Part shown: one piece after another, positions 34,780-46,700 of the stretch
Layout of the letters: each line of letters opens with the position of its first letter
Numbering within the stretch: the first letter of the stretch is position 1
NCBI GenBank assembly: GCA_018806985.1
Contig: JADANN010000187.1
Location: forward strand, 558,001-622,000
From: Angiostrongylus vasorum
Taxonomy: Eukaryota; Nematoda; Chromadorea; Rhabditida; Metastrongylidae
DNA: 64,000 nt
Direction of reading: 5' to 3'
Notes under the pieces: generated by a model
Database searches by the model: none
The model's input: only the letters and a program-made list of their open reading frames with translations
What the model was told of the DNA's origin: nothing
Program-made: the position numbers and the translations under genes

Positions 34780-37700
34780 ATGGAGAATTCGGACCTCGTT
34801 GGTACAGGATCTACCGACGAGGTAAGTTCTTTCCTTTACGTTTTTACATCGAAGATAAACCCTGAGAGGTTTTGCTCTTTGTTAGATGGAAGTCTCATGT
34901 TAAATTTTAGCCATAAAATGATTCTGTTTATTGGACGCAGGGGGATGGATCGTTTGTTTATGCGTCAACTATCGAAGCAAACACACTCAATCCCGCTCCA
35001 GTCACTGCCCTCTGTTTTGATCCATTTGAAGAACTGCTGTGGTGCGGGAGTTGTACAGTTAGGTTTTTCATGCTCAGTCTATATTGTTGTGGTCGTTTTA
35101 CTGCTTCCACTGTGTATTTTGTGTGCTACCTCGCAACGGTTTGCCGCCTCATCGTGGCTGGGAGGTGTTCCTGGGTGTCGGGCTGCGATGTGCAGCGGGG
35201 GATTCGTCTCCTCTGGCAGGGTCTCCCAAGCTGAGAAGCAGTCCGGTGTTTCCATCAGGAAGCCTAGCTGAGAGTAAACCAATACCAGGATCCACCACCG
35301 TCCTGTATCAAACTAGTCCCGTGGTGGTAAATCTCCCCCTGTCCACAAGAGTGGCGACAGCCTGTGATGGGGACGACCTGGGGCAGACTTTGGCCAGACT
35401 GACCTCGGTACTCCAGAGAAACACAATGGCTAAACTAGCAAAACTATAATGGGTGGAGGTTGTGCTGGAGCCAGCACAACCAGTGAGAATGGCCGTCCAA
35501 GTATCCAAGTAGGCATTTTTTTTTGTGTTAAGACGGTTGTATACAAGGTTGTTTATGTTTACATTTTCAAACCGTTGATAAATTGAAGTTTAAGGGTGGA
35601 TTCTTGAATTCTACCTGCAGAAAAAAACCGATGTTAGAGAAAGGTAACGTTGTAGGGACGTATTGTTTCCTACTATGCACCATCTTTCGAACGATATACT
35701 GCCGTATGCGCTACAGCAGGTGATATTCGAGCAATGGAAGTCACTGAAATGATGGTCTTGTCTCTTTCTCCTAATGAACTCAAAGCGAATACTCGTCATG
35801 GTCTTGTCGCGTTTTCGTTCAGTTCACAATCCATGCAGAATCTCAACTCCATGCGAGTACTGCCTGGCACTTCCTCTTTGTTTATAGGTGGTGATAGTAC
35901 TAAGCTAATTCAGCTGGACCTGGAGAAACAAAAAGAAATCCGCGTAGCTGACATCAAAGAAAAGAATGCCAATCTGATAAGATTCAACGGATCACAACTG
36001 TTTACTGCTGATACGGAAGGGAAAATTACTCTGCGAGCACTAGGTACCATGGATGCCGTACGAGTGATTCCAGCACACGGCGGTGTAATAACAGATTTTG
36101 ACGTTAACGGTAACAAACTGATAACGTCGGGGTGTTCTATAAGGCTTGGTGTACCACACGGCGATCCGTATGTGAAGGTATATGACTTGCGCAATTTCTC
36201 CGCCCTACCTCCTATACCGCTCTCTTTTGCTCCTGCTTTCTCCAGATTTCTTTCGCTTCCAACGTTTTGTGACTCGCGTGTGGTTAGTGTGAGCCAGGTT
36301 AATGTTTTTTTCTTATCATTCACAGTTTTTCCCTTTAACACTTTCAAATTGCACGAGGTGACTATGTTTAGACGGGCCAAGGACTAATAATGTTCTTGAA
36401 TGAAAGAAATGCTGGAATTCCTATGTTTATTGGTGCTGGTGGGTACCATCTTACTGCCTTCGATTTCTCAACAACTAAGCAGTACCTCGCGTTTGGAGAT
36501 GAAATCGGTAAGGTTGGGAAGGTATTGTTTACTTACTTGGATAATTGGATACTTGGACGGCCCGTCCTCTCTGATTGTGCGGACCCCAGCATATTCTCCA
36601 TTTTTGGGAGTTTTGCTGGCTTAGCCATTGTGGTACCCTGGAGTCCCGAGGTCAGCCAGGGCAAAGTCTGCCCCAGGTCGTCACTACCACATCCATTCGC
36701 CGTCGTTGTGGATTAGAGGGAGATTTACCACCATGCGACTACTTTGATACCAACACAATGATTGATCCTGCTGTTGGTTTTCTGTTAGCTGGGTTTCCTG
36801 ATGTTAACGCTGGCCTCCTCTACATCTTGGGAGGCCCTGCTGGGGGGACGAATTCCCCGCTGTACACCGCAGTCCGACATCAAGGAACACCTCCCAGCCT
36901 GGGTAAGGCGGTAACTGTTGGGAAGTAAGTATTGTTTATGTTGTTCAAACATGGTCTACATAGGAGGTAAGTGTTTATTAATGGAGTGTTGTTCATTGTC
37001 CTCATTAGGGCACAGCTGTTGACCTAATAGTTTGCCTGTTCCTTTATAACTTCTTCAAACGTTTTTTCTTTCATTTATTTGCAATTCATTTGATTTGTAT
37101 AATTGAAAAACAATCAGGATAAAAAATCTGTACTCTGCTAGGTTTGCAGCTTTGCTTTCAGTCACATCTACAATGCGTAGAATTTCAAGAGTGCATAAGA
37201 ACCATTATTCCCATTTATTTGTTTATGTATTTATTTATTCATTATTTATGTAATTCCAACTTCATACATTGTATGGATCTGTGCACTTCTTTATCTCGAT
37301 TCGTGGTCTCGCATTCACGATCCACAGAAGGCTTTGGATTTTACTTATAAGTTCGGCTGCCTCTTAAAGAGTTTCTCATATATTTTTGAGTGTTGCTCGA
37401 GTTGATCCTCTACATTAGGGGAGTGTTCTCATGTCGTCACCATGGTAATCCGCCGATCTTTGCGGATCGAGCGAGTTTCTCCGACACAAGTCAAGTCTCA
37501 GTTTGCGTTCTCAGAGGGATGGGAGGCATGCTTGACCCAGACGAAATTGAACTAGCGACCATGCGATATTATTGCACGGCATCTCTAACCACAGTGCTTG
37601 CCGCGCCCATTCCGATCATACTGTTTTAAAATTCCTATTGAGTCAGATTCTGATTCCGTGATTTTTGTACAGGAAATATCCACGTGTATAGTGATCGTGC

Positions 37701-40700
37701 AAACCCGGCCATCAATGAGTCGTCTTATGAAACCGACTTTGCCGATCCATCACTTGGACCTCCTCAGTCATTTCTTATCGACGATACGCATACACCGCTT
37801 GCCGCCATACCTCTTCCGTTCTCTTGCGACGATACGTATTTCTCTGACTGGCCGGCCGAATTATGTCAAAATGTGTACAGGTGCATGAAAGGATAACAGT
37901 TTGCCTTGGGTAACAGCTGTAGTTGCAAATGATGCCGTAGTTTTGAACGGAATCCACTTGAAGGGAATCCAGGTTAAAGAATATCCAGCACTCCCTTATT
38001 TTATAGATTCAAAGATTTACTTGTATTGGGAGATTTCTTCCCGTTCCAACTCCACCTAGCGTTTTTTTTCAAGTCATGCTAGGTAGTTTTTTATATTTTC
38101 GAAGAAAATACAATTTTCTCATTCAATGATTTTAGAAGGTTAAAACCACTTCCATCTCACTCAACAATGTCTACAATTCAGTTCGTTGGTTACGCGCCAA
38201 ATCCGCGTGCACATACACCACTAGCACGTTTTAATATAGTTCCTTACTGTCTTGATGATGAGGAAACCTATGGTGATTTGATTTTTTTTTCTTCGTATCA
38301 GTTTTCACCCACCTATGCTTTCCAGTTTTCTGTTTTGTAATTTCTGGAGATTATAGAAGTTGTCGAAGCTCCTGGGCCTCCTGTTATTCCTCAGTTTTAC
38401 CGTAAATTGGAACTTCGACGTACTCGCAATGGGCGCGTCGATGACACCACTATTCTCAAGTACAACAAAACGAATTATGTTCCAATGGAAATGGTCTCTT
38501 CTAGCTACATTATTAATCCTATAGTTCTGTTGCTATTTCACATTGCTGCTTTACGCAATCTCTTTCTTTCGCATATCTGTGAGGAAGAGCATTGTATAGT
38601 CTGTCAGTTGGGTTTCGTTTCTAGGATGATCAGTGATAAATGCAAATTGAAGGAAACAGCTGCTGTAAGTTGTTTCGTAAAGAAAGTGTTTCATAGATAT
38701 TCTTCCACTCGTATCCAGTTTTTAGCAAGAAATCAACGTGGAATTTTTTAAATGACTAATGACTCTTCTAGATGACTATATAACAAAAAGAGTTTGCAGT
38801 GTACAAATTTTATTCGGTCGTTAGTTGCCACTGGAGTATCGATAGTAGGCCCTGTGCAATCAACAACGCAATCTCTTCTCAATAGTATAACAAACTCTAT
38901 AAATGAGGTTCGATGTTTTAGCAAAGATCTTTGACACATTCGTGACTATTTGCATTGAGTTTTGTGCGTATATGACCAAAAGTAGTTTAGCTTTTCAACT
39001 TTAAACAAAGATGTTACATCTGCAATGATGCAGAGATATTTGCAGAACTCCGGATCGCAAATGTCCGTGGTGGGGATCGTCGAACCTCGTTATTACCCTT
39101 TCGGGATGTTAACGTGTGCACCACCACACCATGCGTGTCCTTCTTTTCGCCTTTCTCTTAGCAGTATTTTATAGGCGCTATCAGCAATTAGCCATAAACG
39201 GGATAGATCTGGGAAGCAAAAATCGGCATTGGACCCAGTTAAGCTGTAGCTGTAGTATAAATCACAATGTAGTCACTTTTTATTTACTGCCTGTTCTTTT
39301 CTTTTTCATGGCAGGGCATGATGTTGAATACAAATACCATAGTATCACGTGTCAAGATGGACTCTATTAATTGAAATAGAAACCGCTGACAAGTAAGAGA
39401 CTTTACTAAGATATGGTTTCGCCTACTCTTCCTGTGAGATTCGACTTTTCTAGAGCTTACATATTTTCGCTTACTGTGCTGCAAGTTCACATTATGGGCA
39501 ACGAAGAGAGTTAGCAATTGCACTTTCGTTTAGTTGGGCACTATGAAGTCCCCTTAAGTACCGTAGACAATGTTGGCTAAAGCATTTTCGTTAAGAGTTT
39601 TATTACTGTTCTTCAACTTCAATTTTGGTAGTAAGAGATACTTTAGGAAAAAACAGGTATGCCTTCAGAGCGATAGGGCGAAGTCACTTGTCAGTCCCTA
39701 TAAACATGTCTTGCTCTCTAGTTATCGAAAAATGATGTCTAATTAACGGAAAACATTTCCAGTCGCGAATGTGTTAAAGTATATTTTGTTGTGTCACTTT
39801 GTCTAGTGTTAAATATTTTCCTTTAGTTTGTAATTGGCGAAGAGCGCCAGTTGTTGGACAACATCCTTCGATCTGATCTGACGGTGATGTCACGTTGCAT
39901 ACGTTGTGGAGGAGTGAACGTCGCCGATGAGAAGAAGATCGTCATTACTTTGAATTACCCTGAAGGTGTTTACTACTTTTAAGCCACTGAATAGTTTCAT
40001 TTTACCATATGCGTTATTGTTTATTCTCAACGTCATCTCTTTAGCCGCTGACCACCGTAATATGAGCTATCTCTTGGAAAAATCCTTGCATTTGAAAGGG
40101 CAGCACCAGAAATCCTGTGCTTATTGCAATGTTACCACTCGCATGGATGATACGAGGAGAGTTCATAAACTTGCTCCTGTGCTGCTTATCGATACTAATC
40201 CAACAAGTCCAAGGTTTGTTGAGTTCTGGGAAAAACAACTTAAGGTATATCTTTTTTCAACAGAAACTTTTCGGCATAGATCTTTTCCTTTGTGGAGAAT
40301 AATTTCACTAATACAGCTGTCCGAATCACGCCCTCGTTATCGAGTACCAGAGAAGGAATGTTCGCTCGAAAGTGGTGGTCGAACAGAAAGGCCATGTCGC
40401 TATGGAGTTAATTGCCGAAATAGGTAGGATGTTTTCTTGCGATTCTTTGCTAAATAGAGCTTACAGTTTGAAGTGTGCTAGAGTAAGCTGTTACTTGGTA
40501 TCATAGGTACTATTCGAAATATTAGTTTTGATGAAGGGTTCATGCTGTCAATAAATTGATGGGTCTTGTATACCAGGGAGACGATATTGTCTTACCTGTT
40601 GTCAACATTACTATTTTGCAGCTTTAAATCAAACCAAGCATATTCCCACCAACGAGGCTTTTGTTAGCGTACTTCTAAAGAAATGTTGTTTCATCTAGAG

Positions 40701-43700
40701 AATTTATCGGTTGACAATAAGTTTAGCTCTAGAATGTGCACAAATAAACACTTGAAGTCAATTCACTTCGTCGAATCTGTCTGTTCTCCACGTATGAATG
40801 GGTATGCACTCATGTTGTTTGTGTTGTTACATTCGAGAGAAAGCACACCTTTTCGAATTCTACCTTGTCTCACTTTCAAATTTTTTGGTAAAAAAATAAA
40901 CGAGAAGAAATGACGTCTTATTTGTATTGCAGCATTTTGGCCGGTATGACATCACTACAGTCATTTTCTTTCTTGTAGTTTATTCAGGCACACAACTCTT
41001 TTACTAATGGTACCTTACGACCAGTCGATAGCTTATCCAACACAGATGTTGTAGCAGTGGCCATCTATGGAAGCCTATTCAGTATACTTTATAATTTATT
41101 AAAAACTTTTCTGAACGAGTACATTTCGTGGCAAGAGTCTCTGTTGGAGAGCAAGCCTTTTAGGAGGGAACAAACGTGACTGCTGCACTTGAATACCAAG
41201 TTCATTAGGTAGATCAGCATCCTTTCGCTACGATAAGATTGCTAACTTTTAAAAAGACTCGTATAAGTGAATAGTAATGTAGGTGAAACTTCAATTTGAA
41301 CAAATACACTTCTACGAACTCAAATCGGATATAGTGCAGCGGAGATGGCACCAATCATTGATGGTGCATCGGATCAACGAATTGTTAACGAACGTAGAAT
41401 GCGACGTTGGTTTAAAAGATTTCTTTGTAGCGAATTCTACCTTGAAACAAGAAGGTCATAGACATCTTTATTTCCACTGACGGCGATGAATTTGAGGCTT
41501 TGCTGAAGCAAATACGTGCAGAACCGTTAAAGAACTTGCAGAGAAACTCGTCGTAAGCACCTTAATTGCTGTTTCGGAGCATCTAAAGGTGATTTGAAAG
41601 CCGAAGAGGGTCTAGGAATGGATGCCGTTCTAAATGAATGACAAGCAGAGAAATCATCGTTTTGAGATATCGTTGGCACTCCTTCCACGCAGTGAGAACG
41701 ACACGTTCCTTGACCGTATTGTGACGTGCGACGAGAAATAGATCTTCGACAACCGGCCGCGGTCGTTTTATAGGTTGGACCGTGCTGAAGCTTCGTAGAA
41801 CTTCCCAAATCCTTAATTGTATGAAGAGAAGGTTGTGCTGATCGTGTAGTGGTGTACAGTTGGTTCGGTCCATAACATCCACTTAAACCCAGGTGAAGCC
41901 ATTACGACGGAGAAGTACGTCCAGCAAATCGCCAAAATCCGTCAGGAACTCCAGTAGCTCTGCCCCACCTTAGTCGCACTATCGACACTACAGATACTGA
42001 ACAGGCTAAGCTAAGAAACTTTGTTTCATCGGCCATACTCGCTACACCTCTCGTCTATTCACTACCACTTCTTCAAGCATCTCGATAACTGATTGTGAGA
42101 AAAATGTTTCAGAAGCCAACTCGAGGCCGAAAGTGCCTTCAACGGCTTTATGGCCTCCAGAAGCTTAGAACTTTATTCATGGAACTGGTATGAACAAACT
42201 TGTTTCTTATTTGCAAAAGTGTGTGGATTCTATCGGTTTGTATTTTGATTAATAAAGTTTATACGAAGCTGAAATATGCCACTTTGGAGATACGAGTTAG
42301 AATCGGAGACTAATTCCCGGAGAAATTAGTACATTCACTGACGTGTGTAGGACGGATATATAAATTAACACGCAGAGCCATAGTACGAGGAAGAAAAGAG
42401 TTATAGAGCACCGTGTCCACTCATAGAACGATGGAGCAAAGTTTCTTCCATAAATTTGTTGAGGTACCAATTTTTGAAATACATTAATCACCGAAAAATT
42501 ATCGATTGGTCTCGAAAACTGGCATCGCTTGTTATAGAGGATAAAAGGATAAAAGGATAAAGCTCTCGGCATTGATGAATCCTTGAAAGATGCGTCCATG
42601 CAGCATTCGACTTCATTAACTATCGTTGGAGGTGATTGAATGCATATCTGGCCTTCACAATGACTCGCGATGGCTTACCAATGTATCGATATAGTGTTGC
42701 TATCCTCCCAGACAAATCCGGTACCAATTTGCCGGCCCCGGAGGGATCGATTCCACGTGTGTGTCGCAGTGTCGCAGATCGCTTGTTATATGAAGCACGA
42801 TTTTTGACAAGCAACTCATCCCATTGTTAATCGCTATGGTGATTCATGGATGTTACGCTGAACAGGCCGGTATGGAAAGCACAAAGTTAACACTGCAATA
42901 TTCTTTGCATACATCATAGAACTTTAATAAATGTAGATAGCAGTATGACTGGATGACGGGCGACTTTCTGCCACACAAACGATGGGTCACTTGCCCCACC
43001 CTTTGTCCCGTTCATCGAGTGATTCGAGCGGGCGCCAGTAAACCTTTCCACTTCTCCCTTTTGCGTGCAGGATAGTCCAGTGGGTTCTACTCCTTCCAGG
43101 GTTTTTGTGAACATCGCTAACGGCTGTTGATCATTGGTTCTTGTTCAGACGCACCACTTATTCAGGCTACCTAGTTTTCGACGTTTTGCCATGCATCGGA
43201 CTTTGTGATATTTGGAATATTATATGAGTCTGTGATAGTTATTGAACGTCCGTGCGTGACAGCTCCCCAAGCAGCTCGGTTCCTCGTGCTGAACTTTGGA
43301 GCTAAATCGTCCATCATGGTGACTTCACGCCACAGGCATATACAGCTGGTGTATTTGCATATATTCAACAAGTGCAGCGTGAATCCGTTCTTCACAAATG
43401 TCTTTTGGTGGTATTTATTGGAAGGCAAATCTTATAAGAGTGATTTTCTCAGCAGAGCATAGGTCATGTAATTACCTACCATCGAATCCCACTTCCATTT
43501 TGTCCCACTCCAATATCCGTGCCACGTTCGCGAGGATGTAAATAGTTTTGACAAGATAGTATTGCATTGCCGAGCCGCTCTGTTTACGTCGATGTTAATA
43601 TCTTAAAAAACCGAGTTTCATTAATCCTCGTTAACAATAATCATTAACTTTCTACATGACTGAGCTGACACGAGGTTGGTACAAAATTTCTATTCGACTG

Positions 43701-46700
43701 GTGTTTCGGCGACTTCATCTGTTTCAGAGCTGCATTGGTCATCCGAATCGATGGTCGATGTGGGAGTTCGTTTTTTTATCGAGTCGAATCCAGTGGAGAG
43801 AACACCGCGCGAACGGGGAACTTTACTTAGCGATGGGCTTTCGTATAGGACGGGTGTACATCTATTGCCATCATCCTGTACGATCTACTTTCTTCTGGAC
43901 AGTGCGTCCTACAGCAGATACTTCATGCTGCCACATAGCGTTGTTAATGTCGTTATATAATAATAACATTAGGGGCGGGCAGCGCAATGGTAGCGATGCA
44001 GGTGCTCTTTCTACTCTGTCCAAGGCTTTCTATGGCTCTCATCTCTCTGTGGTCGGGAAATTGCTGCTAGACTTGTCAGTGGAAAGTTCACTCTGTGCAC
44101 TCAGGTGTGAACGCTCCAATCTCGGATCGACTGGATCAGCATTCAACAACAACCCCAAATAGCAGCCGAACCCACGCCCGAAAAGTTCGAAGCCGTTCGT
44201 GAATGGTGGATGCGAGGAAACAGATCGACTTCAACGAATGCTAGAGTCCGCATAGTTTGTGTAAAAAACGCGTCGTGTGTAAGAAATAAAACAAATAAGT
44301 GGTAGCATTCTGTTGGTGAAGTCCGTGTATAGTTTACGAAGAGTCGTTGTGTATTGAGTAAGGACGCCCCTGCTGTTCAGAACTTCCATAACCACTTCTG
44401 TGTCCAGTGAATCAAAAGGTTTTTTTAAGGCCATAAAAATGAGACAAAACAATCTCCTGTGCTTTCGCGATACTTCGATGAATGTCGTGGTCCTGTGGGT
44501 GCGGTCTGTCGTATTGAAACCTTTTTGAAACCCGTTCTCACCAATATCTTTGCGTATATACAAAAGGTACATAACTATCTGTCGTAACAGTAACAAGTGG
44601 TCACTTTCAATCCATCAACATTTCAGTGCAAGTTCAAGCACATTTTGATGCGCGTTCAGAGTTACAATTTCCTACATAGAGGCGCGCCCCATAGTTTCGC
44701 GGCAAACCGTTTCGAAAATTCACGATGAATGAAATCAATGGTTATATTCATAATCTTAACCTTTTTATTTACTGCTTATTATTTTTAACGGCAGGGTATG
44801 TTGCGAAATATAACTTCTATAATGCTGAGATATTTGCAAAACTCCGGACCGAACGCGCTATTGTCCTTTCCGCGAAGGGGAGTAACGCGTTCACCACCAC
44901 ACCATGCGGGTCCTTCGTTTCGCCTGTTTCTGAGCTATTTCTGTCGATCTTTTGCCATCAGCAATCACCCGTCAGCGGGATTGATCTGGGGAGCCCAAAT
45001 CGACATTGAACCCAGTTAAGCTGATGCTATAGTTTTAATCACAATCTCAACCTTTTTATTTTTATTGATTTGGGCTCCCCAGATCAATCCCGTTGTCGGG
45101 TGATTGCTGATGTCAAAAGACCGATAGAACTAGCTAAGGGACATGCGAAACGAAGGATCCGCATGGTGTGATGGTGAACGCGTTACTCCCCGGAAAGGAC
45201 AATAGCGCGTTCGTTCCCTACCGCAGACACCTGTGGTTCGAAGTTTTGCAAACAAATATCTCAGCATTATAGAAGTTATATTTCGCAATGGTTATATGTT
45301 CACTTATATTTGTAATACAATGAGGGCGCGTGTAGCGCAGTGATCGGAGGCGCCGTGCTATGCTCTTGGGTTCCATCCCGTACCTTAGCTCCACAAAACC
45401 TTCCATTGCTCTGTGGTCAGTGAAATGCCTTGTCTGGGAGGATAGGAGCACTGAGGCGATATATCGGTGGGCCACTGCAAGTCATTGTAAAGGGCAGATA
45501 TGCATTTAATCACCTCCAAACAATGCCTAATGAAGTCGAATCTATGGCGCATCTCTCAGGGATTGATTGATCAAAGCCGAGAGCTTCATCATTTTTTTTT
45601 TATAATACAATGAAGGAAGCTTTCGAGTAATGTAAAGTTATGTTGTTTCCAATGTTCAAAGGTAGGTTTCCAAACACGTGGTTTTGAATGCTAGAAAAGA
45701 TGCTGTAGGGTAGTAAGCTTTTTTCATCATGAACATTTGTTATATTTGTAGGTCGTATTGTAAATACTCACATGGGACGGTAGATTGGGATTTGGAGTGT
45801 GCTACTTGGCTTGAAGACACAGGATGTGACGACTGGAAGCATTTTGTTACACCATCGTTTCGTGCAAAGGTTTAAACTGTTAATTGACAGTTCAGAATGT
45901 ATATATCTTACGTTTTATTACGAGGATATCCCCATGAGGCACGGTTAGTTCATAGCTTTCTTTGTGATACAGGTTGCAAACGGATTGGCGATCTTAAGTG
46001 AAAGTGTTACGGAAGGTGAATGTGACTGCTATGGATTGGTAGCAGTAGTCGCAGCTGTGGGTGATGGAAATGGTCAGTGGACTCATTCCATTATAATGAT
46101 CAAGGACGATGAAGACCCGTATGTCCCTGTCGCATTTTATTCAGTTGATACCTTTTTTGTTGCCTACTAATGTTGATAGAACGCCTTAGAATGCTTAGTG
46201 TTATTGATGGAATCCTTTTAGGGAATTTGCCATGGTGTTTGTTCAATGATGTTCTGATTACTCGTATTCATACTGACGAATCGCTTCATATGGACTCTCG
46301 GTGGAAAATTCCATTGATTCTTTGCTATGCTAACGAGAAGTCTGGTTTGATGAGAGGTAGAAATGTTTTTTCATTAGTATGTGATCTTATTTTCAATGTG
46401 TTGTCTAATGTTCTTTTTTTTCGTTAGTTACCGAAACTCGTTTGCCCATTCCGCGCTCAGTTTTCCAAACTGATACCAATCTCACCGGAAATGATGATGT
46501 GGCTCGTATTCGAAGATGTTTGGAAATTCCGGGTGAAGGCGAATATGTCGGAATAGATGCGGAATTTATAAATATCAGCAATGTTAGTTTTCCTTTTTTA
46601 AATAACCTGACGAATCACAATCCTGTTCGATCTAGTTCATTAACTTGCAGGAACACGAGCGTAAGTCGGTGGGAAGGGTTAGTTGCGTTGACTCAACAGG

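Noticed and set aside
35910..36380. 156-codon minus frame opposite PAN2 exon 3
   Set aside because: Antisense shadow of a clearly coding WD40 exon.
43970..44060. Possible functional tRNA gene at the R5 head
   Set aside because: A- and B-box-like sequences are present but no proper anticodon stem or acceptor stem; SINE-like head.
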